64,000 bases of DNA. Origin: Macrocybe gigantea (Eukaryota > Basidiomycota > Agaricomycetes > Agaricales > Callistosporiaceae). This document shows, piece after piece, positions 54,387 through 64,000 of this stretch. The notes under the pieces were generated by a model. That model worked only from the letters and a program-made list of their open reading frames with translations, did not search any database and was not told the origin of the DNA. How positions within the stretch are numbered: position 1 is the stretch's first letter; each line of letters starts with the position of its first letter. The translations under genes were made by a program, and so were the position numbers. Where the stretch lies: assembly GCA_011319805.1 (NCBI GenBank), contig SJRY01000004.1:186001-250000 (forward strand). The letters are read 5' to 3'.

Positions 54387-56379
54387 ATGCTCGTCGGGCT
54401 CATTGGCGCTCTCGCTGGTTTTGCGGCGGCACTGCAAGTTCCTTTGCAGGCCGTCCCAGCATCGATCAACAGTTCCTCTCAGGCCTTGATTTCACCGCGG
54501 ACGGAGCAACTCATCTACTCGCTTCTTGATAGCTGGAATTCGTCAGGGCTTGCGGTTGCCGTTGTGCACGAGGATGGCTCCATTCCCGGAGGATGGCGTA
54601 CAGAATTCGGTTCATACGGGCGCGCGGACGATGAAGGATTAGAAATCACTCCCGACACCTTGTTCGCGATTGCTTCCAACAGTAAATTGTTTCTTTCGAT
54701 TTCGGTGGGCCTCCTTATCTCCAACAAATCCCTGGCTGAGGAACGGGGTCAAGAGCTGACTTGGAGAACGAAAGCGCACACTTTATTTCCACAATGGAAG
54801 ATGATGGATCCTGACATTCATTACGGCACTACATTACAAGATATGCTGTCGCACAGGACGGGCATGCCGAGGCATGACTTTGCAGGCGCACCTTTCGCAG
54901 GCGGCGTTCCGGAAATGGTGCGAAAGGTAGCCTGGCCTATCATGTGTATGACTGATAGAATCCCATCCAGATATCGAAATTGAGCTACTTACGGCCTTCA
55001 GCTGAATTTCGGGAGACCTTTCAATACAACAACATGATGTTCGAAGCCGTTTCGTACTTGCCGACCCTTTTGCTCAACCAATCATTCGAATCCTACGTAT
55101 CGCAGCACATCTTCGCACCGCTGAATATGTCGTCGACATATTCCGTAGCCGAGGCCGAAGCCCGTGGAACGCTTGCGCAAGGCTATCTACCATCAATGCG
55201 CGACTTTTACGTTGGCGATAATGGCACGCTTATCCCCACTGTGCCCTACTTTCAACGGCCTGGAGAGGAAAGGGTTTGGGCGGGTGCAGGCGGTATCTTG
55301 GCGTCAGCTAGAGATTTGGTGCGTCCGTTGCTCATCCTCTCCAGCGTCCAATAACATATTGACAGGCGAGTTGGGTGACTCTGCTCCTGAACAAAGGACG
55401 TCACCCTATGACTAACAGGACGGTTATTCCCGAGGCTGTCATCGACCACGTCGCCACCGGCCTGACAGTGTCAGAAGGCAAGGCCTCTTATCCAGAATTG
55501 GTATAGCTTTAATGTCTGCTATTTACACGTACATACAGCGCTGAACCGGATGGTAGAGTCCCAAGGTATACGGATGTGGGCAATGGCGATACTCTTACCA
55601 GGGCCACGAAATCGTAGAGCACGGAGGGCACAATCCTGGATACAAAACTCAGGTAGCGAGATTTCCCAATGACGGCCTCGCTATCATCTCGCTATCAAAT
55701 GACGACAACGGCGGGTTCTTGATGGAAGCGGTCAAGTGGAGGATCAGCGAAGAAGTTCTAGGGCTTCGAGAGATTGATTGGAATGAAAGGTGGGTGCATT
55801 CACGGCACTCTTGTGTGCGTTTCTAAAAATTGATCTAGATATGTCGCCGAACTGAAGGAATATATTGAATCCAAGCGCAGGGTGACAGCGCCGCCCCAAC
55901 CCCCAATGCCACCGTCTTCGCCACTTCGAGAATTGGAAGCAACCTTCAGTCACCCAACATATGGGACGATCAAGCCGTGTTTTGCCTCGCCGCCCATATC
56001 ATCTTCCTGCGTTGACGTTATCCAACACCCAGTGGCGCAAAAGATCTTGTCGAAGACGACTGCCGATCTACCGACGTTCATTGTTCCCTTTAAGCGCACA
56101 TTCACTACGTACATGCGGTTTACGCATTTCAGTGGAAACCTGTTCAATGTGTCGATGATCTGGAGCAACTTTGACGAACGACGGGCGGAAGGCTACGAGT
56201 CAGAAGATGGCGACACGTTGATCGGGTTGGACGAACGATTTGAGGTGGAATGGGTTGATGGTACCGAGGTAGGGTTAGCGTTTAAAGGGAACTTTTGGGG
56301 GAAGGAGGGACCTGACTCTAGGGACCCTGGCGGGAGAGGCAAGGAGTCGGCGGAAGTGTGGTTTAGACGAGACAGTTAA
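54387..56379 (+). CDS. secreted beta-lactamase/PBP-fold serine hydrolase
   Basis: Five in-phase exons: 54387-54926, 54971-55318, 55366-55500, 55557-55789, 55839-56379; 598 aa. The signal peptide lies within MLVGLIGALAGFAAALQV. The three class C/serine beta-lactamase-fold motifs are present: S97-N-S-K100 (IASNSKLF), Y199-x-N201 (FQYNNMMFEAV) and H363-x-G365 (VEHGGHNPGY). A C-terminal domain of about 170 residues follows (SHPTYGTIKPCF, FTTYMRFTHFSGNLFN, RFEVEWVDG), a lipocalin-like extension common in fungal members. N-glycosylation sequons (NSS, NMS, NGT, NRT) fit secretion. Fungal proteins of this type are usually esterases or peptidases; antibiotic hydrolysis is not implied. Confidence 0.9.
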
Positions 56380-56843
56380 TTGTCGGTATACCACATGATT
56401 TAATATAATTTTGCAACCCTAACCCCTGCCTGTATGCCTTTTTGCCTTTTTGCCTCCATTCAGGCAAATGGCCACTCTCCTCCTCAGCCATGTATTTGCC
56501 TGCTGTCTGGGAAAGCGACAGCGTCCAGACCAAGATAGGGTACGTCTCCGTCGTGCACGTCGACGCCACGATGCTGATCGAAAAGAAAGACCGTTCCCGA
56601 TGACCACTCACGTCTCATTCCTGCCTCACCGGAATCCCCATTGTATGTTTTTCGCTTTAAAGCGCATGCTGTACCCGTTCTGATAGCTGTTCATGCTAGT
56701 ATTGGTTCCTCGGACATCGTGGTAGTGGATTATCAGAAATATAGAGAGCGAATGGACAGGATAGTTCGCTCAAAGGAAGGGTGCGCCGCGTGCATCACAG
56801 CTCTCCGCACCGCGCGTTTCTCACCTCTGACTCTTGCAGCAAG
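56380..56843. other. short intergenic
   Basis: No gene; promoter of the downstream AT-hook gene. Confidence 0.45.
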
Positions 56844-57596
56844 ATGGTTAACGTCAACTCACAGCTTCCTTTCAATCTGTACAACAAGCCATTGATGGGA
56901 TTGGATCCATCATCGTCTCGCTCCGCTTCCGCCTCTACCATACAGCACAACGTGTCCCGGTTCAAGAATGATCATCAGCCTGCGCGGCATCCTGTGCTAC
57001 AGATAACGTCTCTACGTTCTGCGCATACGTCTCCGACGAGGAGCTCGTCTCGCTCGCGAGGTGCCTCTGCATCGCCCTCGCCACCTCGCCAGGCGAGGAG
57101 AAACCACGAGGTCGACGACATTGCCCCGTTGATCCATGTAAAAGATGCGGATGAGGAGACAGATTTGCCAAGCAGGATTCTGAATGTTCGCCTCGTTAGA
57201 GATTACGGTTCAATTCCACGAAGGGGCCGGCCCAAAGCCAGGTCAAAATGCCATGATCAGGCTCCTTTGGAAACAACGATCGGCGTGAATTCCAGCCAAC
57301 TTACTGCGGGACAAGTGTCCGAACCCTTCTCGAATGTCGTCTCTGATCCTTCAGAAAGGTCTCCGTCAGAAAATATCTTAGGGGCCTGCTCCACCGAGCG
57401 AGACAAATCGACCATCCCGGACGTAAGCGCAACGTATGGCGTGGCGAACAACGCTCACGTTCCAATTTTTTAGGACCAAACCTCGCCGAAACCGTCTTCG
57501 AGCCATTCTTTTCCGAGACTCTCTATATCTCCCGCATCTGATACCTCTTTCCGGATACATGATTTCGGCGCCATCATACTCAGCTGGAGCGATTGA
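56844..57596 (+). CDS. Ser/Arg-rich protein with a single AT-hook-like motif
   Basis: Two exons, 56844-57422 and 57474-57596, joined in phase 0 across a 51-nt GTAAGC...TTTTTAG intron; 233 aa. The N-terminus FNLYNKPLMGLDP looks conserved. It is followed by Ser/Arg-rich sequence (SRSRGASASPSPPRQARR), an acidic patch and PRRGRPKARSK, whose R-G-R-P core is that of an AT-hook. The C-terminus is FRIHDFGAIILSWSD. I do not recognise the family. A nuclear DNA-associated role is inferred only from the AT-hook and basic composition. Retaining the intron would stop translation two bases before exon 2. Confidence 0.6.
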
Positions 57597-57910
57597 TCTA
57601 TGCTTTTCTCCTTGTTTGATTTATTTCCCCCTCATGGCTGTCGTTCGTTTCTCGGATGTTTCTCCCCTCTCAGGGCCGGTTCTCAGCATTCGCCAACCCA
57701 TCATCAGAATACCAACTGCATCGTTTTAGATATCCACTCCTTCCGCGTTCTCACCATCAAGCTTTGACAGTGTAACGGTTATTTCAACGATCCTTGCGGG
57801 CTTGCTCCATTTTTTACATTTACCTGGGACATTTCAGTCAATATAGCTCTTACGGTGAACATGAGTGCTTGATTCATTCCAACGAAAGTTTTGAGTGAAA
57901 AATATATCTT
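57597..57910. other. intergenic
   Basis: No gene recognised; contains the 3' flank of the AT-hook gene and, at its right end, the T-run terminator of the leftward tRNA gene. Confidence 0.4.
57906..57910 (-). terminator. probable Pol III terminator of tRNA-Trp
   Basis: On the minus strand the sequence just downstream of the tRNA is AAGATATATTTTTC, with a run of five T about ten bases after the 3' end (plus-strand A-run 57896-57901). Position approximate. Confidence 0.45.
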
Positions 57911-57991
57911 GACCCCTACCCGGATTGAACGGATGGCCTTGTGGAATTTCCAACGCTGGAATCACACACTCTACCACTGAGCTAAGGGGTC
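57911..57991 (-). tRNA. tRNA-Trp (CCA) with a short intron
   Basis: On the minus strand the acceptor stem GACCCCT pairs with AGGGGTC. The D arm is GCTC-AGTGGTA-GAGT. The T arm is ATCCG-TTCAATC-CGGGT with a standard T loop. The anticodon loop begins TTCCAG, so the anticodon is CCA (Trp). An intron of about a dozen bases after position 37 contains TTGGAA, complementary to the anticodon loop, as usual for nuclear tRNA introns. One weak pair lies at the bottom of the anticodon stem. Confidence 0.75.
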
Positions 57992-58403
57992 GGCTATCCA
58001 CTTCGATTCCTGAAAAATTATATATTTTTGATTTCTGAATGAGTTTTCGATTCCTCAGAGGACCAGACCAAACTGTCAATTGAGCACTCAATATGAAACG
58101 TCGACTGCAGGCACTCCGAGCATCCCAGTGCCCCAGTATGTCCATGATGCCATGATGTGACTTGCCAGGTTCTATGTGTATGATCCTATCGACCCTCGAC
58201 TGGGCTTTATATACGCCTTATCTGCTTGGGTAGCATGATGTTTTCGTATCTGATGAACCATACACGACAGGTGATTCACGATATATACGATGAGGGCGCT
58301 GCACGACGCTAACACGGGGGTTTGACCTTACTCCAAATAGTCCACAGATGGTCAATGTTCCCAGCAGCGAACTAATTTACGGGACGGAATCGCAACAAAT
58401 TCT

Positions 58404-60887
58404 TCACCGCCTCCTTCGCCCTTTCCTTCCTCTGACTGGCGCTCTTCGTGGTACGGGCGGCGGAATCGGTAAGTGCGGAAGGAGATGGAAAGGCTGAGCG
58501 GCGTCGACCGGAGGGGGAAGGGGCTGTGGAATGGGAAACTGATATGGGATTGGTGGCAGTGGAATCATTGGTGGTAGTGGTGGTGGTGGTGGAATTGCGG
58601 GAGCAGCAGGTACATCGACGTTTAGAAGTCCTTCGTCTACCTCCGGATTGTTGCGTTTAAACTCTTGAAGAGCGTCTTCAGCGGCTTTGCGAACCTATAA
58701 ACGTATAAAAGCGAACAAAGGCGTTTTACACGATTCCCCTTACCTCATCGGCATGTAGCTGCTCTTGCGGTGTCGATTGTGAACAAACATTTGCTGTCGA
58801 TGCACCGGGCGCCTGGTTCGAGACTCAGTGGCTGAACAGAAAGACTGGCAAAATAGCCTCACTGTGGTAAAGTGATCGTAGCCATTGATAATCCTACGGC
58901 ATACATAACACGAATATGTCCCGCATTTCGGGCACGTCATCTTATTGCACTGAAAAGTCGTCAGGAAGAAGAGACGGTTACGAGCAAAGGTAACGCACGC
59001 CGTATTCCTTAATGAATGCTGACATGGTGTGAGCTGCTAACGACGTAGTGTAACACGTCTAACGTACGCTGCTGGCACTTCGGACAATTTCGGACCAAGG
59101 CTCTGGCTGGATAACTGTCAATAACGGGCGACATGGGATTGAAAGGTTAGGTTCCTTACACATGGCCTCTTCGATAGCATGGCGCCCATCCAGCGCTTTG
59201 TCTTCTTCCATCTCTATGATAGAGCGTTAGATCCTCGCAGCGGAAACAAAGCGCAGAATACCTTTACAAGATTTAGGTAAATGATCCTATCGATGTCAAT
59301 TGCGTAAAAGAAGTGGTTGTAAAAGCAGAGGTGGATACGCACGACTTTCTTACATGATCTACAGCTGACAACGCCGCATTCTTCTTCATTGCCGCACCTG
59401 AACAGCTTCTCGCTCTCGTTTTCGATGATGCATGCCCAATCGCAAAAAGGACATTCCTCCAAACCTGGAATTTCAACAGAATGGAGCTCCTTTCGCAGCT
59501 TTGCACGCTCCCAGAGGCGTTGGAGCTTATCGGGAAGGAAACGCTTCAGTTCTGATTCGGGGATGAGAGCTACACATCCAGACTGATCCATGCATTTGAT
59601 GTCCGGATTAAGCGTCCCAAGAAGGGTCGATGCATAGTTCGTCATGCAGCTGCTACAAAACAAATGCGTTTCGGGGCATTGCACCATTTGGTCCTGAGGG
59701 AAAAAAAACAAACATCAACAATTGTCGCGTAGAGAAATACTTTGGTGTACGGACGAATGGGCAAGTTGTGAAGCAGCAGCCACATTCAACCCCGTCGTGG
59801 GGTTCTTCAAACGAGGTTTGAATTGGCATAACTTGGTCGAGTATCCACTGCCTCTCTTGTTCGAATGCGGCGTCCCTTAGAACCTTTTCCTTGCCTTTGC
59901 GAGAAGGGCGGAACGGAACGGTCTTGCGAATATAAGGAAGTGGTTCATTTCCATGTTCGTGGCGATATTGCTGCATGGCCAAAAAGTCATGCGTCGGCGC
60001 ATACAGTTGTTTGCGTTGACGAAAGGCTTGATCTAGATAAGCTTTCGGGATATATGGAAAATCCATTTGAAGTTGAAACTATATGACAGTTGAGCAGCGG
60101 TCAGGCGGACATGGAAAGCATGCGATAGAACTCGCCATTGCGAGTGGCACATAATCAACGCCACCAGTGAATGGACGGGTCACGTCCCCATAATCAATCT
60201 TGGTCTTTTTACCAGGCTGAGCGGTCTCTTCGTCATCTTTGTCGAGCGGACGTTTTCCTTTGTTTCGCCTCTCAATTTTGGGATACTTGGGATTTTCGAA
60301 CAAGGCATCTACAGCTCGCTCCAGGATGTCCACTGGAGAGGTTTTGAAGGTATCAAGAACAAGTGTAGACAGATAGGACGGTTCCACATCTGGAACGAGC
60401 TCGAGGACCTTGGCGACATACTCGTCAACCCTCTCTTCCTCCAACTTCCCGTCGGATTCGGCAATGTGCATCGCGTTTGAGGCAGTTCCGTCTAAGACCT
60501 CGCGTACAGTTCCACTGTCGGAGGACGCAGAAAGTCGTGAAACAGTAGTCACTTTAGGGCCAACGGGGTCGAGAACGAACAGAGGAAGCATCTCGTCATT
60601 GCCATTAAGAAGGGGAATATTCTTGTCTAATGACATGGACAACCCCGAAGTAGCAATCCCGCGCTCACCACGATGGGTAAGAGAGAGCGGCGTAGGCTTC
60701 AAGCATTTGCTGTGTTTGGCGGAGTGAGTGAAGCTTCGTCGGACGAGTCATCGCTAAGGTCGATGATGACTCGTTCTCGGGCCCGGCTGCTTGCAATCGG
60801 AATTTTCGATGCGGGAGCCGGAGGAGCACGCCCGACGTTGTGATGGGCGGGGGGTTCTGGAGAGGAAGAGATGTCAATAACATGCAT
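58404..60887 (-). CDS. RNF216-like RBR E3 ubiquitin ligase
   Basis: First clear ATG at 60887 (MHVIDISSSPEPP). A CUE-like segment follows (VAKVLELVPDVEPSYLSTLV, ILERAVDALFENP) in the exon from 60626, then a helical region (YIPKAYLDQAFRQRKQLY). The RBR module has RING1 (VECGCCFTTCPF, ETHLFCSSCMTNYA, CMDQSGC), IBR (CPFCDWACIIENES, FRCGNEEECGVVSCRSCKK) and RING2 (CNKMTCPKCGTYSCYVCR). A Pro-rich tail ends at 58404. The CGCC start of RING1 and CUE-plus-RBR order are those of RNF216/TRIAD3. It would charge ubiquitin through a RING2 Cys and act in the cytosol. The joining of exon 1 to the exon at 60626 needs a frame I could not reconcile (stop after PNTANA), so the 5' structure is uncertain. Divergent from the Dap1-like gene. 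Confidence 0.78.
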
Positions 60888-61025
60888 CGCAGTCCGACGG
60901 GCGGACTCGTTTGACGCGGAATAGGAGACACATTGACAGTCGTTTGGTTTTACGAATGTCACGGCACGTGAGCAGACATCACGCGAACTCGAGTGTATCT
61001 GCTACTTGAACGTATACGGCTAGAC
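60888..61025. promoter_or_regulatory. bidirectional promoter, 138 bp
   Basis: Separates the start codons of the RBR ligase (60887, minus) and the Dap1-like gene (61026, plus). It contains CACGTG at about 60964. Such a short shared spacer implies co-regulated or mutually interfering transcription. Confidence 0.5.
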
Positions 61026-61672
61026 ATGCTTGACCAATTTGACCTCAAGACTGTCGCGCTCTATAGCCTGGCGCTCTTGTTGCCGGCAACCTATCTCATT
61101 TATCGCCATGTTTCAACATTGTCCGCTGTTTCTGTACACTCTGAGAGACCCCAGGAGCCCTTAGAGAAGCCCTTGAAGTCCATCATGCAGCCCCCAGCAA
61201 ACGACTTGCAGCCGCCGAAAGACGATCCTTACACGCCAGAGGAATTGAGCAAGTTCGATGGGACGAACTCCAACTTGCCGATATATGTTGCTATCAAAGG
61301 TGGCGGGCCCATTTCGAGAGCTCTGAACCGTCGTTGACACCAAGTGACAGGCACCATATTCGACGTGTCCAGAAAGGCCGACGTGTATGGCTACGGTAAA
61401 TCTTACAATGTATTTGCAGGAAAGGATGGCTCGAGAGGCTTGGGGATGTCGAGCTTGAATCCTGAACATGCGGTTGCGGATTACAGCGGTCTGGACGATA
61501 AGGAACACAAAGTGCTCGACGACTGGTATACCTTTTTTGAGTAGGTGCCAATATTGTTTCTGCCTGTCAGCGCTCAAATACTTCTGTTGCTCCCTGTAGG
61601 AAGCGATACAGCATCATTGGAAAAGTCGTCCATTCGCCTTCATCTGTGGATTCATCTACCCCTTTGAGCTAG
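61026..61672 (+). CDS. cytochrome b5-like haem-binding membrane protein (Dap1/MAPR family)
   Basis: Exons 61026-61299, 61351-61540 and 61600-61672; 178 aa. An N-terminal transmembrane segment (VALYSLALLLPATYLIY) precedes a Pro-rich linker and the haem-1/MAPR domain: YTPEELSKFDGTN, IYVAIKGTIFDVSRKADVYG, GKSYNVFAGKDGSRGLGMSS and LDDWYTFFEKRYSIIGKV. In yeast and animals this family (Dap1, PGRMC1) binds haem through a conserved Tyr and supports cytochrome P450 enzymes such as Erg11/CYP51 in the ER. That role is likely here. All junctions are in phase. Confidence 0.92.
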
Positions 61673-62333
61673 CCTCCGATCATGTCTTGTCACAGCGCAA
61701 TGCTTATCATATACCGTTTCGGTTCTATACATTCTAAGCTGTCTATTCGGGTTTCAGTTATCCCCAATTCTGCAGCCCTCCGAGCGCGTTTGGGATGCAT
61801 ACGGGCGTTGCATAGTTGTGAGTGATGTCAGCGGTCACCGTAAATTCGCGTCAGCCCATAGCTGGCGAAGAACCGTAGCATGTGCGTCCGGAAATGTACC
61901 GGCGACCGCACAGGGACTTGCGTTGCACTGTTCTTCAGAAGACGTGCATATCATCAGACATGGGAAGAAAGCGCCGAAAAGCCACTCAACCCCCGCTGAC
62001 TGAGCATTGTATGTCAATCAATGAGAACCAACGCCGCCTGATGAGATCACTGCTTGGCGAAAAGAAAGTTGGAAAAACGACAGCTTTGATCTATACGATT
62101 GAGATTAAAACACGATTTGCGCCATTTATGGGTGGGGATTTCAGATTGCCTGACCGAGTCTAGTAGTAGGACCGTCATACGTTGGTAGGGAAAGTGATGA
62201 CTAAGCCTCTTTGTCATGAAAATTTGACAAGACATCAGGATGTTGTTTGGTACTGTAGTCAACAGACCTTGTCCTTCCTTCCTTTCGTTGCGTTCCCTGT
62301 TCCTCTCCTCCGCACCGTCAATTTCTGTAAAAA
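61673..62333. other. intergenic upstream of the G-alpha gene
   Basis: A 61-codon and a 93-codon plus-strand frame are not recognised. Pyrimidine-rich leader (CTTCCTTCCTTTC...) just before 62334. Confidence 0.45.
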
Positions 62334-63773
62334 ATGGGTTGCGTTCAGTCCTCAGGCATTGACGACGAGGCCAAGGCTCGTGAGTAGATCTTCGCCGTTG
62401 TTTGAAACCGTCTGCTCATCCGGTCGCAAGGCAATGACGAGATTGAGAACCAGCTGAAGCGGGATCGTATGATGGCGAAGAACGAGATCAAGATGCTTTT
62501 GCTCGGTGCTGGAGAGTCTGGGAAGGTATTTAATTCAACTTTCTTCCATCCCGGGCGAGGCTCATTGTGCCGCAGTCCACCGTGCTCAAGCAGATGAAGC
62601 TGATTCATCATGGCGGCTACAACGACCAAGAGAGGGAGTCGTACAAAGAAATCATTTTTTCCAACACCATCCAGTCCATGCGGTTCGTGATATCATGACT
62701 CAGCTCATTAGCACTTTTTCTCTGACCCCACTTCAGTGCCATCCTCGAGGCGCTCCCACAGCTTGATATATCCTTGGCCCCTCAAAATGACGCACGCCGG
62801 GCAACCATCCTTTCGTTGCCCCCTCAGATCGAGGCCGACATTCTTCCCCGCGACGTCGCCGATGCCATTCGTTCCCTGTGGCGGGACCCAGGAATCAAAG
62901 AGGCTGTCCGTCGGTCACGCGAATTCCAGCTCAACGACTCGGCAGTCTATTATTTTAATGCCATCGACCGCATGGCGGCGCCTAATTACATACCTACAGA
63001 TCAAGACATCCTCAGAAGTCGTGTCAAGACGACTGGCATTACTGAGACGACTTTCAAGGTTGGCGAGCTGACGTACAAGCTCTTCGACGTCGGTGGTCAG
63101 CGAAGCGAGCGAAAGAAGTGGATCCACTGCTTTGAGAATGTCACTGCACTGGTTTTCTTGGTCAGTTTGAGTGAATATGACCAGATGTTGTACGAGGACG
63201 AGAGCGTGGTATGTCCGACCTTGGCTCATTTTTATTGTCTCCTCCCTCGACTAAGACCTTGATCTAGAATCGTATGCAAGAAGCGCTGACGCTCTTTGAC
63301 TCCATCTGCAACTCTAGGTGGTTCGTTAAGACTTCTATTGTAAGCGACGGATCCGCTTGTTACCTGGGACCCTAATACACTCCCGTACAGATTCTTTTCC
63401 TCAATAAAATCGATCTTTTCGCCGAAAAGCTTCCCCGTTCGCCCTTGTCAGATTATTTCCCGGACTATACGGGTGGCGACAGCTATGATGCTGCTTGCGA
63501 ATATTTGCTTCATCGGTACGTTTTCGGTATTTTCCTCCATCCGCTGTGACGTGTTACGATTCCGTCGCGTTTCAAGATTTGTGAGCTTGAACCAGAGTGC
63601 TGCGACGAAACAGATTTACGCACATTATACATGTGCGACGGATACGCAACAAATTAAATGTATGTTCTTTCTGTTGCTACCACCCTATCGTGCTCAACCT
63701 TCCGATAGTCGTCCTAAGTGCCATTCAGGATATCCTTCTACAACTCCACTTGCGGGAGTGTGGTCTCCTGTAG
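62334..63773 (+). CDS. heterotrimeric G-protein alpha subunit
   Basis: Eight in-phase exons: 62334-62379, 62431-62525, 62576-62682, 62737-63208, 63268-63339, 63391-63515, 63577-63659, 63709-63773; exactly 354 aa, the canonical G-alpha length. The N-terminus MGC gives a myristoylation (Gly2) and palmitoylation (Cys3) site. P-loop GAGESGKS at 41-48, switch I RVKTTGIT, switch [18 protein letters not shown] for guanine, and TCAT before the last helix. The C-terminus is ECGLL with Cys351 at position -4, the ADP-ribosylation site of Gi-type subunits. This places it in fungal group I (Gpa1/GPA-1 type), which signals from pheromone or nutrient receptors at the plasma membrane. Confidence 0.95.
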
Positions 63774-64000
63774 TTCCCACTCGTCATGGCTCTCCACGCT
63801 CACGTTCAAAGCATGTCCATCATCTCATGACTCGTCGTTCGCTCCCTTCCGCACAAAGCTATGGTTTTCATCTCCCTTGGGCAACGTATTCACTGGTCTA
63901 TTCTCCCGTCCACTCTTTTCCTGATTCATTCTATTTCTGAACATTTTGTTCACTGGGAGCGTACATCTTTCAGACACCTTTGCAATTGTCTTACCCTTCA
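63774..64000. other. 3' flank of the G-alpha gene
   Basis: No further gene recognised before the window ends. Confidence 0.4.

Overview
The window is nuclear DNA from an agaricomycete (mushroom-forming basidiomycete). Genes are dense in short introns (about 45-80 nt). Basidiomycete-type families recur: DUF6593, DUF6532, tnp2 and Plavaka transposases, Zn2Cys6 regulators. The species cannot be named from the sequence. Exon boundaries below come from hand-checked GT-AG (occasionally GC-AG) junctions with matching phase.

Layout. 1-1888: 3'-truncated gene (minus) for a conserved protein of unknown function. 4341-17950: two paralogous genes for small secreted proteins (plus strand) split by an 11.4-kb nested insertion. 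The outer element is a Copia LTR retrotransposon (5426-16863, 5-bp target duplication GTGCA). A tnp2-type DNA transposon (10516-16729) sits inside its primer-binding site, flanked by 7-bp duplications. 18638-20308: PWWP plus LEDGF-like chromatin gene. 23070-23782: DUF6593 gene. 24664-27259: DUF6532 gene. 27474-30910: badly disrupted copy of a conserved basidiomycete gene. 31312-34741: degenerate Plavaka transposase. 35892-37807: secreted, probably bicovalent FAD oxidase. 38035-39375: ADP-ribosylglycohydrolase. 42064-45349: Zn2Cys6 transcription factor. 46790-48620: relics of an isochorismatase-like gene and of a nuclease-like agaricomycete family. 49060-51645: NRAMP metal transporter. 54387-56379: secreted beta-lactamase-fold hydrolase. 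56844-57596: AT-hook protein. 57911-57991: intron-containing tRNA-Trp. 58404-60887: RNF216-like RBR ubiquitin ligase, divergent from a Dap1/MAPR-type haem protein (61026-61672). 62334-63773: complete G-protein alpha subunit.

The most interesting items are: (i) the paralogous secreted proteins, which carry both zinc/catalytic motifs of M15 D,D-peptidases and could be fungal enzymes acting on bacterial walls; (ii) the transposon-in-retrotransposon nest with both sets of target duplications legible, one of them 7 bp, which is unexpected for a tnp2 element; (iii) a repeated pattern of single-base losses in otherwise conserved coding regions, either recent decay or consensus error in the assembly. 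Housekeeping genes (NRAMP, G-alpha, Dap1, FAD oxidase, beta-lactamase-like) splice cleanly; the disrupted genes cluster near transposons and in 27-34 kb and 45-48.6 kb.
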